Assembly: GCA_910574255.1 (NCBI GenBank)
Contig: CAJTAK010000008.1
Span: forward strand, 118,006 to 182,005
Source of the DNA: Clostridia bacterium
GTDB taxonomy: Bacteria; Bacillota; Clostridia; Lachnospirales; Lachnospiraceae
Length of the DNA stretch: 64,000 bases
Reading direction: 5' to 3'
Positions 43,930-51,999 of the stretch are shown here, in pieces (positions within the stretch are counted from its first letter, which is position 1; every line of letters starts with the position of its first letter). The notes beneath the pieces are model-generated. The model ran no database searches and had not been told where the DNA came from. It worked only from the letters and a program-made list of their open reading frames with translations. The translations under genes and the position numbers were made by a program.

Positions 43930-44934
43930 ATGAGTGTTGAAAAACAAAGAACAAACAAAGCGTCCGTAAAAAGCGGACAACCTTTGGAAAAAATCGGGGC
44001 AATGCTGCAAAAGAGGGAGATTTCCCTGGCAATTCTATTGATTATTTTTGGTGTATGTTTAAGCCTTGCAACACCAAACTTCCTTCAAGTAGCGAACTTC
44101 CGTGTACTGCTTCAGGGAATGGCCACGGATATGATGATTGCGATTCCCATGTGTATCTCTCTAATTGCCGGAAACATTGATTTTTCCGGAGGATCGGCTC
44201 TCTGCTTAAATGGTGCGATCTGTGCTTTAATGCTCAACAAAGGATTGCCGATACCGGCAGCTATTTTGATTGGACTGTTCAGCGGATTCGTTCTGGGAGC
44301 GCTTAATGGTGTGATAATTAATAAGCTGGGACTGACACCCTTGGTGGCAACAATGGGAACCTGGATGGCTTATCGGGGCGTGGCGCTGGTAATGCTGGGA
44401 GGCGGAACCCTTTCCTCATTCCCGGAACAGTTTCTGGTACTTGGACGTGCCACGGTTCTCGGAATTCCGATTACGATTATTTACATGCTGGTGATAGTAG
44501 CAGCCGGAATACTGCTGCTGAAATATTCAAATTTCTTTCACAACGCATATTACATTGGCTCAAATAAAGCCTCTGCAAAGCTGGCAGGAATCAATGTGGA
44601 ACGGTTTACAATTATTACATATGCCATTACAGGTGTTATTGCGGCATTTGCGGGAATTATCCTTTCCGCCCGTTTGGGAAGCTGCTCGCAAAATGCCGGA
44701 GAAAGCCTGGAATTCCGTAATGTGGTTGCGCTTTTGGTAGGCGGCGTATCCATGGACGGCGGTGTAGGCAGCGTATTGGGAGCTATGCTGGGAGTCGTTT
44801 TAATGCAAATGGTGGGAAATGCCATAACCTTACTGTATCTGAACACCAGCTACACGAAAGTTATCAACGGCTGTATTTTAATTCTCGCCGTTGGCCTGGA
44901 TGTATTGCTGAAAAAGAAAAAGGCTAAGGCGTAA
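43930..44934 (+). CDS. Sugar ABC importer permease (RbsC type)
   Basis: 334 residues with about eight to ten hydrophobic helices after a basic N-terminus. AGNIDFSGGSALCLNGAICA and GANKASAKLAGIN-type text (here GSNKASAKLAGINVERF) are BPD_transp_2 motifs. Ribose/xylose-family channel. AAGGAGG precedes the start. Confidence 0.9.
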   Translation: MSVEKQRTNKASVKSGQPLEKIGAMLQKREISLAILLIIFGVCLSLATPNFLQVANFRVLLQGMATDMMIAIPMCISLIAGNIDFSGGSALCLNGAICALMLNKGLPIPAAILIGLFSGFVLGALNGVIINKLGLTPLVATMGTWMAYRGVALVMLGGGTLSSFPEQFLVLGRATVLGIPITIIYMLVIVAAGILLLKYSNFFHNAYYIGSNKASAKLAGINVERFTIITYAITGVIAAFAGIILSARLGSCSQNAGESLEFRNVVALLVGGVSMDGGVGSVLGAMLGVVLMQMVGNAITLLYLNTSYTKVINGCILILAVGLDVLLKKKKAKA

Positions 44935-44962
44935 GACGGCGCCTCACTTAGGAGGAATGAGT

Positions 44963-46459
44963 ATGGAGAATACGGCAATTAAGCTCGATAATATCACAAA
45001 AGTATTTCCGGGGGTACGAGCTTTAAACCAGGTGAGCTTTGAGATTCATGAGGGTGATGTTCACTGCATTATTGGAGAAAATGGCGCCGGAAAATCAACG
45101 ATGATCAAGATCCTTGCCGGTGTACAGGGCTGTGACGGCGGTCATGTGGAACTGTTTGGAACAACTGTTAATTTTAAAAGCCCGGAGGAGGCCAAGCGTG
45201 CCGGAATCGGCGTAGTGTATCAGGAGCTGTCTAACTTCATGCACCTGGATGTGGCAAGCAACTTGTTTGCCGGAGCCATCCCTGCCAAACGCGGCCGGAT
45301 TGATTACAAGGCGCTCTATCAGTCTGCGAGAAAGATTCTGGATGCCTGCGGTCTGGATTATATCGATGAAAAAGCGGATATGAACACTTTGAGCCTTGGA
45401 TCTCAGCAGATGGTTGAGATAGCGTCTTTGATGCATGAAAATGCCCGAGTTGTAATTCTGGACAAGCCTACCTCGGCACTGACTCAGGTAGAAGTGGATA
45501 AGCTCTTTGAGCTGATTCATAGTATGAAGAAAAAGGGTGTAACGATCATTTATATCTCTCATCGTCTGGATGAAGTGGTGGAGCTGGCAGATGCTCTGAC
45601 GGTTTTGAAAGACGGCGAGCATGTAGCTACCATGCCGATGACGGATGAGATTACCAAAGATGACATGATTCGCTATATGGTTGGCCGTGATGTGGCCTAC
45701 GAATACGGAGTGGGAACCAGCAAGATTGGAGAGGTTTTAATGGAGGTAGAGCACCTCTCCAGCGGAAAAGCTGTGTCAGATATTTCTTTTGCACTGCATG
45801 AAGGAGAGATATTAGGCATTGCGGGTCTGGAAGGCTCCGGGCGGACGGAACTTCTTGAAACCTTATTTGGCTGGCGGGAAATGACCGGAGGTTCCGTGAA
45901 GCTGCATGGCAAAGAGGTATCCATCCGGAATCCCTATGATGCCAAGAGAAATCGGCTTGCGTACATCACAAAAGAGCGGAAAATCCTTGGGTTATTTCTT
46001 AATCTGGATATTCAGCAGAATATTGCGGCAGCATCTACAGAGCGATATGTACAAGGCAGAGTTGTACGATATAGCAAGATTGCTGAAAATGCAAAAAAAT
46101 ATATTGATGCCATGCGTATTAAGTGTTCGGGGCTGACACAGAAGGTTCTGAATCTGTCCGGTGGAAATCAGCAGAAGGTGCTCTTGTCCATGTGGCTTTC
46201 TGCAGATCCGGATGTTGTACTTATCGATGAGCCGACTCGAGGTGTTGATGTGGGAGCGAAAGCAGAGATTCATCTGCTTCTGAGAGATGTGGTTTCAAAA
46301 GGGAAAGCAGTTGTGATGGTTTCTTCGGAAATGCCGGAACTGATGGCTTCCTGTGACAGGGTAATGGTTATGTATGAGGGAAGATGCACAGGTGTTTTGG
46401 AAAACAGAGAACTTAGAGAAGAGCGGTTGATGACTATGGCTTCTGGTTATGCGGATTAA
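44963..46459 (+). CDS. Sugar ABC importer ATPase, double domain (RbsA type), Walker B Glu to Lys
   Basis: 498 residues from the ATG at 44963 (AGGAGG seven bases upstream; the ATG at 44957 is too close). Two nucleotide-binding domains: the first has Walker A GENGAGKS and signature LSLGSQQM; the second has degenerate Walker A GLEGSGRT, signature LSGGNQQKV and Walker B VVLIDEPTRGVD. In domain 1 Walker B reads VVILDKPTSAL: the catalytic Glu (expected at residue 168) is Lys. Since domain 2 lacks the Walker A lysine, as usual, ATP hydrolysis may be impaired. Otherwise the gene is intact. Confidence 0.9.
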   Translation: MENTAIKLDNITKVFPGVRALNQVSFEIHEGDVHCIIGENGAGKSTMIKILAGVQGCDGGHVELFGTTVNFKSPEEAKRAGIGVVYQELSNFMHLDVASNLFAGAIPAKRGRIDYKALYQSARKILDACGLDYIDEKADMNTLSLGSQQMVEIASLMHENARVVILDKPTSALTQVEVDKLFELIHSMKKKGVTIIYISHRLDEVVELADALTVLKDGEHVATMPMTDEITKDDMIRYMVGRDVAYEYGVGTSKIGEVLMEVEHLSSGKAVSDISFALHEGEILGIAGLEGSGRTELLETLFGWREMTGGSVKLHGKEVSIRNPYDAKRNRLAYITKERKILGLFLNLDIQQNIAAASTERYVQGRVVRYSKIAENAKKYIDAMRIKCSGLTQKVLNLSGGNQQKVLLSMWLSADPDVVLIDEPTRGVDVGAKAEIHLLLRDVVSKGKAVVMVSSEMPELMASCDRVMVMYEGRCTGVLENRELREERLMTMASGYAD

Positions 46460-46523
46460 TTTACAAACAGATTAAATTTTATTCCTCAAAAGGAATGAAA
46501 ATAGAAAAAGGAGGAAATGATAC

Positions 46524-47585
46524 ATGAAAAAACTTGTTACAATGCTTTTACTTGTTGTTATGCTGGTGGGCTGTCTTTCTGGCTGCGGAGGGAAACAGGA
46601 GGCTGCACCGGATGCGGCTCCAGCTGCAGAGTCTTCGGGAGGGGGAGCAGAAACCGCTGCACTTCCAGGAGAAGGAGAGACCTATTGTGTAATTATGTCT
46701 TTGGGACAGCTGGAATTCTTTGATGCTTTGAAGGGCGGTGTATGTGATGCTGCCAATGATATCGGTGCTCAGTGGTACTTTGCAGGCCCGCAGGAGCTTG
46801 TTCCGGATCAGATTGTACAGGCTATTGACCAGGCAGTTGCCAATGGTGTAACCGGAATTATTCTTCATGGACAGACAGAAGAAACGGCCAATGCAATTGA
46901 CAATGCCATTGCAGCCGGCGTGCCCGTTATCTGTGTAAATACGGACATCACATCCAACCGTTTAAGCTTTATCGGATGCGATCCTTACAATGCAGGTGTA
47001 GGACAGGCGGAAGAAATGCTGAAATTACTGGATGGTAAGACAGGAACCGTTATTATATCTTCCGCTTTGGCAGTAGCACAGCCTTCTGCAGTAGCAAACT
47101 TAGAGGGTGCTCATTCTGTTTTAGATAACGCTCCGGGAATTAAGGTTGTTGAAGTAGATGATACGGCAGATGCCAATGTTGCAGCTACCAATATTGGTGC
47201 GGCTCTTCAGGCGAATCCGGATGTTGTGGGAATTATCGGACAGCAGGCTTATACCGCTGTTGGTGCGGCTACAGCAGTACGTGAGGCTGGAAAAACCGGT
47301 GAGATTATTATTGTGGGACGTGACCGTGACTCTGCCACATTGGATCTGATTCGAGATGGTGAGGTTGCTTCTTCCTTTGCACAGAATTCCTATGTGGAAG
47401 GCTATATTGCTTTACAGTGGCTGCACGCTTATGTAAATGACAGTCTGAAAGTAATTGAAGGCTACCGTGAGCTTGGCGTTAATCCTTTGCCGGATGCAGT
47501 GGATTCTGGCTCTATTATCATTAATGAGACCAATCAGGAACAATTCCGTGCAAAATATGAGTATGAAGTGACTGCAAGCAACTAA
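46524..47585 (+). CDS. Sugar-binding lipoprotein of the ribose-type importer (peripla_BP_4)
   Basis: 353 residues. Lipoprotein signal LLVVMLVGCLSGCGG, Ala/Glu-rich linker, then a periplasmic-binding-protein domain with VIMSLGQLEFFDALKGGV, DQIVQAIDQAVANGVTGI and IIVGRDRDSATL. Binds the sugar outside the cell. AAGGAGG precedes the start. A hairpin after the gene likely protects its mRNA. Confidence 0.92.
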   Translation: MKKLVTMLLLVVMLVGCLSGCGGKQEAAPDAAPAAESSGGGAETAALPGEGETYCVIMSLGQLEFFDALKGGVCDAANDIGAQWYFAGPQELVPDQIVQAIDQAVANGVTGIILHGQTEETANAIDNAIAAGVPVICVNTDITSNRLSFIGCDPYNAGVGQAEEMLKLLDGKTGTVIISSALAVAQPSAVANLEGAHSVLDNAPGIKVVEVDDTADANVAATNIGAALQANPDVVGIIGQQAYTAVGAATAVREAGKTGEIIIVGRDRDSATLDLIRDGEVASSFAQNSYVEGYIALQWLHAYVNDSLKVIEGYRELGVNPLPDAVDSGSIIINETNQEQFRAKYEYEVTASN

Positions 47586-47604
47586 TCCTTAAGGTCATTT
47601 GCCA

Positions 47605-47641
47605 GGGCTGCCGTAAAATAAGTCTTGTTTTGCGGCAGCCC
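47605..47641 (+). repeat. Stem-loop between binding-protein and isomerase genes
   Basis: GGGCTGCCG at 47605-47613 pairs perfectly with 47633-47641 and the stem can extend through AAAA/TTTT. No T run follows; a likely mRNA-stabilising hairpin or leaky terminator. Confidence 0.6.
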
Positions 47642-47694
47642 ACATTATAAAATAAAAATACATGCTGCGGTTGACAGCATGTCAGGAGGATATC

Positions 47695-49092
47695 ATGAGA
47701 AATCCTAAAATAGGTCTTCTGCCTCTTTATGTAGAGCTATACGACCTTACTACGCCGGAAGTTCGTCCGGATATAGATGCTGCACATGCATATGCATCCG
47801 AATGTTTGAGACGCCGCAATATGGAAGTTGTGGACGCACCTGTCTGCCGTCTGGCCAGGGAATTTGAATCGGCAATTGCACAGTTTGAGGCGGCGGATGT
47901 GGATGCGATTGTCACGCTGCATCTGGCATACTCTCCGTCCTTGGAATCAGAGAAAGCACTGGCCAAAGTGAAGCTTCCCTTGATTATTTTGGATACAACG
48001 CCTAGCTATACATATGATCAGAATACGGATCCGGCGCAGCTTATGCTGAATCATGGAATCCATGGCGTTCAGGATATGTGCAACCTTTTGATACGCAATG
48101 GACAGGTGTTCCGGGTTTGTGCCGGACATTTGGAACATTCAGACGTATTGGAGCGGGTTTTTGCAACGGCCAAAGGGGCTATGGTGGCCCGTGAGCTAAA
48201 GAGAGCTCGTGTTGGTTTGGTGGGAGATCCCTTTGCAGGAATGGGAGACTTTCAACTGCCTTACAAAGAACTGGAACGTGATCTTGGCATTTGCATGATT
48301 CCTTATGACTTTAAGAAAGGAGCAGAGCGCATTGCGGCTGTTACCCAGGAAGAGATTGATGAGGAATATGCGGCGGATTTAAAGCGTTTTGAAATAGCTC
48401 CGAACCTGATGCGGGAAGTATATGATAGAACGGCCAAAACAAGCCTTGCCATCCGAAAATGGGCAAAAGAGGAAAAACTGTCTGCCTATACCATTAACTT
48501 TTTGGAAACGGCAGGCCCTAACCCAGGACTTCCTGTTATGCCTTTTACCGAATGCTGTACGGCAATGGTCAATGGCCTGGGCTATGCGGGAGAGGGGGAT
48601 GTGCTGACTGCCGGACTGGTAGGGGCACTGCTGACGGCTTTTCCGGAAACTACATTCACGGAAATGTTCTGTCCGGATTGGGAGCATGGGACTGTGTTTT
48701 TAAGCCATATGGGTGAATTTAATTATGCGATTGCAGATGGAAAGCCTCTTCTGCAGGAAAAACCATTTCCATATACGGATGCAGAGAATCCTACGGCGGC
48801 CTATCAGACCATGAAAGGCAGCCGGGCGGTTCTGCTGAACCTGGCGCCCTTTGGAGAAGGGCGGTATACACTGACTTTGGCACCGGGAGAAATGCTGAAG
48901 ATTCAAGGTGAAAACCGTATGGCAGATGCGGTCAATGGCTGGTTTAAACCAGATGTTCCGTTGGAACGGTTTCTGGAACAATATAGTCAAAACGGAGCAA
49001 CACATCACAGCGCTTTGATATATGGGGATGTTCTGGAGCAGTTGTTGTTTTTAGGAAACATTTTGAACTGCAAACAGGTTGTGATTCGATAA
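47695..49092 (+). CDS. L-fucose/L-arabinose isomerase-family protein
   Basis: 465 residues from the ATG at 47695 (AGGAGG six bases upstream). The FucI/AraA fold is supported by PKIGLLPLYVELYD at the start, VGDPFAGMGDFQLP, INFLETAGPN (metal Glu), SHMGEFNYAI (metal His) and THHSALIYGD near the end. It should convert an aldose to a ketose with a divalent metal. Similar length to AraA, shorter than FucI. With the kinase and TIM-like protein it makes a possible ketose-phosphate pathway. Substrate unknown. Confidence 0.82.
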   Translation: MRNPKIGLLPLYVELYDLTTPEVRPDIDAAHAYASECLRRRNMEVVDAPVCRLAREFESAIAQFEAADVDAIVTLHLAYSPSLESEKALAKVKLPLIILDTTPSYTYDQNTDPAQLMLNHGIHGVQDMCNLLIRNGQVFRVCAGHLEHSDVLERVFATAKGAMVARELKRARVGLVGDPFAGMGDFQLPYKELERDLGICMIPYDFKKGAERIAAVTQEEIDEEYAADLKRFEIAPNLMREVYDRTAKTSLAIRKWAKEEKLSAYTINFLETAGPNPGLPVMPFTECCTAMVNGLGYAGEGDVLTAGLVGALLTAFPETTFTEMFCPDWEHGTVFLSHMGEFNYAIADGKPLLQEKPFPYTDAENPTAAYQTMKGSRAVLLNLAPFGEGRYTLTLAPGEMLKIQGENRMADAVNGWFKPDVPLERFLEQYSQNGATHHSALIYGDVLEQLLFLGNILNCKQVVIR

Positions 49093-49170
49093 AATAGACA
49101 AAATCCCATTGTTCCCACAGACAGGGACTTAATAGATAGTATTCAGGAATATGCGAATGGAGAAGAACAG

Positions 49171-50211
49171 ATGTATGAGAAATCTGTAACATTAAAGGAT
49201 GTGGCAGCGAGATCGGCTTATTCTCTGAGAACTGTAAAAAAGGTAATGTCAGGAGATAAAACTGTCCGTCCGGAGACTCGGGAGAATGTTTTACAGGTAG
49301 CCAAAGAGCTGGGCTACAAGAAAAATATGGCAGCCAGTATTTTGGCGACAAATAGGATTAGAAACATTGCAATTATCCTTGGTGATTACCGCTACTTCTT
49401 TCCGGAAGCCAAGGCAGGCTTCAGAAAATGTCATAAATCTTGGATCAGTATGAAAGTAGGGATTGAATTCCTTCTTCCCAAAAGTCGTACACTGGAATCC
49501 TCAAAGGATTTGCTGCGTTCTCTTCTGCATGATGAAAAGTTTGACGCTGTAATTATGCATGCCAGCAGCATGACTGAACTTAATCCGGAGATCAATGCTT
49601 TGATGGAAAAAGGGAAGATGGTATGCACCTTTGGAGCAGATGCGCCTGCTAGTAAGCGCCTGTTTTATGTAGGCCCCAGAGCATATGAATCCGGCCGAAT
49701 CGCTGCACAGGCTATGGCCAATTATACAGGGGGAACAGGAAAGATTTATATTATGAAACAAAGCCTGGTAGAGATGCAAACTCAGGAGCGTGTTAGAGGA
49801 TTCTATGATTATATGAGCGAGAAGTATCCGGACATTCGGATTGAACAAATCCTGATTTCGGGTGGTGTGGAGGATTATCACAAAAAGACGGCAGAGCTGA
49901 TGAAGCTTAAGGATGTGGCAGGCGTGGTGGGAACCGATGCCGACTGCTATATTATAGGAAGTGAGGCCCGCAAAGCAGGAAGAAAGGACGTTGTTTCTTT
50001 GGGATTTGACTTGAGTGTGGAAACGGCGGAGTTGATGCGGGAGGATTATTTTACGCTTATTTTAGATCAGAATCCGGAACAGCAGGCGATGATTGCCTTA
50101 GACAGCATCTGCCGGCATTTGCTGTATAATACCAAGATGGAAAATATTTTTACGGATGTTGCAATTGTTACAAGCGAAATTTTGCGTTATAAAGAGAAAA
50201 CAGAATATTAA
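49171..50211 (+). CDS. LacI-family transcriptional regulator
   Basis: 346 residues. The N-terminal helix-turn-helix (VTLKDVAARSAYSLRTVKKVMSG) and hinge are followed by a periplasmic-binding-like sugar domain. The second half of the recognition helix differs from usual (RTVKKV for STVSRA). It is the last gene of the sugar cluster; three CACTCGAGTG-like sites at 39099, 39921 and 43881 are candidate operators. GGAG lies eight bases before the start. Confidence 0.88.
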   Translation: MYEKSVTLKDVAARSAYSLRTVKKVMSGDKTVRPETRENVLQVAKELGYKKNMAASILATNRIRNIAIILGDYRYFFPEAKAGFRKCHKSWISMKVGIEFLLPKSRTLESSKDLLRSLLHDEKFDAVIMHASSMTELNPEINALMEKGKMVCTFGADAPASKRLFYVGPRAYESGRIAAQAMANYTGGTGKIYIMKQSLVEMQTQERVRGFYDYMSEKYPDIRIEQILISGGVEDYHKKTAELMKLKDVAGVVGTDADCYIIGSEARKAGRKDVVSLGFDLSVETAELMREDYFTLILDQNPEQQAMIALDSICRHLLYNTKMENIFTDVAIVTSEILRYKEKTEY

Positions 50212-50218
50212 TTTGCAG

Positions 50219-50250
50219 ATACCCTGGCAGCAAAATGCGGCCAGGGTATT
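50219..50250 (+). terminator. Terminator after the LacI gene
   Basis: ATACCCTGGC at 50219-50228 is perfectly complementary to 50240-50249, followed by TTCTT. It separates the sugar cluster from the convergent DUF2508 gene. Confidence 0.7.
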
Positions 50251-50252
50251 TC

Positions 50253-50486
50253 TTAAAAAAACGTCTGCAAATCCATCTGTTTCGCCTGCTCCAGCAGAAA
50301 CTTATACCGTTTTTGGACAGAATAGATTTCATAAGTATAACAGTCAATGAGATCGGGATCCACCACTGTTTCAAAATTGGCGTAAGCGGTATCCAATGCA
50401 TTTTTGGTTGTATGAAGATCCTCCAAAAGCTGTCGTCTGGTAAAGGAATCCTCCGGCGGAGCCGGTTCTTTTCGTAAAAGCCCCAT
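50253..50486 (-). CDS. DUF2508 (YaaL-like) protein
   Basis: 77 residues from the ATG at 50486; the open frame upstream has no ribosome site. The RRQLLEDLHTTKNALDTAY and DPDLIDCYTYEIYSVQKRYK segments are those of YaaL, a small helical protein coded beside bofA in many Firmicutes. Here the two are divergent. Function unknown. Confidence 0.83.
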   Translation of the reverse strand: MGLLRKEPAPPEDSFTRRQLLEDLHTTKNALDTAYANFETVVDPDLIDCYTYEIYSVQKRYKFLLEQAKQMDLQTFF

Positions 50487-50571
50487 ACTGCAATCCCCAC
50501 TTTCCGTAATAGGTATTTGTGTTGTACTAAAAGTATAGGCAAATTGGACGGCGTTTATACTAAAAATTAGT

Positions 50572-50598
50572 ATATATTGGATCAATCGCCCATATAAT
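50572..50598 (+). promoter_or_regulatory. Possible sigma-E promoter of bofA
   Basis: ATATATT at 50572-50578 and CATATAAT at 50591-50598, 12 bases apart, resemble the sporulation sigma-E pattern (spacing slightly short). It fits the mother-cell role of BofA. Confidence 0.4.
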
Positions 50599-50622
50599 GG
50601 TAAAAAAGTTCAGGACAAAGTC

Positions 50623-50814
50623 ATGAAAGTATTGAATTTTCTCCTTCGCATGGTATTTGGCGCCATCGGTATTCAGATCATCAATGCAGTCCTCCTTTCT
50701 CAAAATATTGCAGTTTTTGTAGGATTAAATGCACTGACCCTTTTGACAGTCGGAAGCCTTGGAATCAGCGGGCTTGGACTGCTTTACGGGATTGCAGCCT
50801 TCGGAATTTTGTGA
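50623..50814 (+). CDS. bofA: BofA-family pro-sigma-K processing inhibitor
   Basis: 63 residues, almost entirely two hydrophobic helices (MVFGAIGIQIINAVLL; LTLLTVGSLGISGLGLLYGIAAFGIL). The GISGLGLLYGI ending is the BofA hallmark. In sporulation BofA holds the SpoIVFB protease inactive. Shorter than the B. subtilis protein at the N-terminus, as usual in clostridia. Confidence 0.85.
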   Translation: MKVLNFLLRMVFGAIGIQIINAVLLSQNIAVFVGLNALTLLTVGSLGISGLGLLYGIAAFGIL

Positions 50815-50825
50815 AAATTTTACAA

Positions 50826-50854
50826 TTTACAAAATAAGGAAAGGCGGCTATAAT
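50826..50854 (+). promoter_or_regulatory. Promoter of the Tad pilus operon
   Basis: TTTACA at 50826-50831 and TATAAT at 50849-50854, spacing 17. It would give a leader of about 110 bases before a small ORF and 170 before tadZ. Confidence 0.7.
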
Positions 50855-50860
50855 CTAAAC

Positions 50861-50971
50861 AAGATCGATTATAATCTTTCCGGCTGAGCCAAAAACGGCA
50901 CAGCCAGCATCTTTGGTTTGATTCAAACCGTATTTCCAAATTGGATGATTAAGTGAGAAGGAGGAAGTAAT
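50861..50971 (+). promoter_or_regulatory. Structured leader of the Tad operon
   Basis: Successive hairpins can form: GGCTGAGCC with GGCACAGCC around AAAAAC (50882-50905), GGTTTG with CAAACC (about 50917-50931), and the palindrome TCCAAATTGGA (50936-50946). An AAGGAGGAA ribosome site follows at 50958. No known riboswitch consensus is met, in particular not that of the c-di-GMP classes. Confidence 0.4.
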
Positions 50972-51034
50972 TTGGTATTTGTACTTGTCTGTGCCTTTAC
51001 CAGGTTCCCGTTTCTGCAGGGAGGGATTTGGTGA
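50972..51034 (+). CDS. 20-codon leader ORF coupled to tadZ
   Basis: A TTG at 50972 stands seven bases after a perfect AAGGAGG. The frame encodes MVFVLVCAFTRFPFLQGGIW and stops with TGA at 51032-51034, overlapping the GTG start of tadZ (GTGA). Its size, strong ribosome site and overlap suggest translational coupling or a small hydrophobic peptide. No known family. Confidence 0.4.
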   Translation: MVFVLVCAFTRFPFLQGGIW

Positions 51035-51999
51035 AAAGAAGGCAGATGGCAGTTTGTGACGAGGAACAGGAGTATACACGGCGGTTTGCCGGATACGCCA
51101 ATCGATATCGGGATCCCTTGTTCACGGTTCATGGTTATACGAACATACAAGAGCTTATAGAGGATACAAAAGAACATCCGGCAGACATCATTCTTCTTTC
51201 CGGGAATCTTACAAAGGAGCTTGGAAAAGAGGGACAAACAGGGCAGATCATTTGCCTGTCGGAGGAGGAATACCAGGAGGAGATGCCGGATTATCCCATG
51301 ATTTATAAGTATCAGTCCTGTCAGCAGATCTTAAGGAAAGCCTATGCCATCTATGCGGAGCGGACACCAGCAGGTTTGGGAACGGCCCTGCGGCTGCGAG
51401 ATATGAAGCGAATCGGCGTTTTCTCACCTGCAGGGCGGACAGGAAAGACAAGCTTTGCGCTGGCTTTAGGAAAGGAGCTTGCAAAACAGCGGCGAACCTT
51501 GTACCTGAATATGGAGGAATTTTCGGGCTTCGAGATTCTTTACCCCTGGGGCGATGGCTGGACGCTGTCAGAACTTATATATTATATGAAACAAGGGAAA
51601 AATGCCTTTGCCTGTAAATTGGAAAGCATGACAGGACAGATTGGAGGTCTTGATTATATTCCTCCGGTCAAATCGCCTCTGGAATTAAGAAGTATTGGAA
51701 GAGAAGATTGGGAGAAGCTTCTTGAAGCATTGGAAAAAGAAAGCCGTTATGAGTATGTCATATTGGACCTGAGCTGTGGTGTGGAGAGCTTGTTTGAACT
51801 GTTAGAGCAATGTGATGGGATCTATATGCCTCACGCATCGGACGAGACAGCGCAGGCAAAGCTTTGGCAATACAAAGAGGCTTTGAAGCTTCTGGAAATG
51901 GAAGACATTTTGGAAAAAACAGAAAAGATCGTCTTTTCCAGTGCAGAGCAGTTGGAGGAATATGCCCGAATGGAAGGAAAAAAATGGAGAGAAATGTGA
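51031..51999 (+). CDS. tadZ: TadZ/CpaE-like pilus assembly protein
   Basis: 322 residues from the GTG at 51031 (AGGGAGGG five bases upstream; TTG at 51028 also possible). Residues 1-110 form an atypical receiver-like domain. From about 125 a ParA/MinD-type ATPase follows (GVFSPAGRTGKTSFALALG; EYVILDLSCGV). TadZ proteins place the Tad pilus at the cell pole or membrane. Opens the pilus operon and overlaps the next gene by 16 bases. Confidence 0.8.
   Translation: MKRRQMAVCDEEQEYTRRFAGYANRYRDPLFTVHGYTNIQELIEDTKEHPADIILLSGNLTKELGKEGQTGQIICLSEEEYQEEMPDYPMIYKYQSCQQILRKAYAIYAERTPAGLGTALRLRDMKRIGVFSPAGRTGKTSFALALGKELAKQRRTLYLNMEEFSGFEILYPWGDGWTLSELIYYMKQGKNAFACKLESMTGQIGGLDYIPPVKSPLELRSIGREDWEKLLEALEKESRYEYVILDLSCGVESLFELLEQCDGIYMPHASDETAQAKLWQYKEALKLLEMEDILEKTEKIVFSSAEQLEEYARMEGKKWREM

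Noticed and set aside
50861..50971. c-di-GMP riboswitch ahead of the Tad operon
   Set aside because: The conserved core of the GEMM classes (a GCACAGGGCAAACC-like stem start and GACGCAAAGCC loop) is absent.
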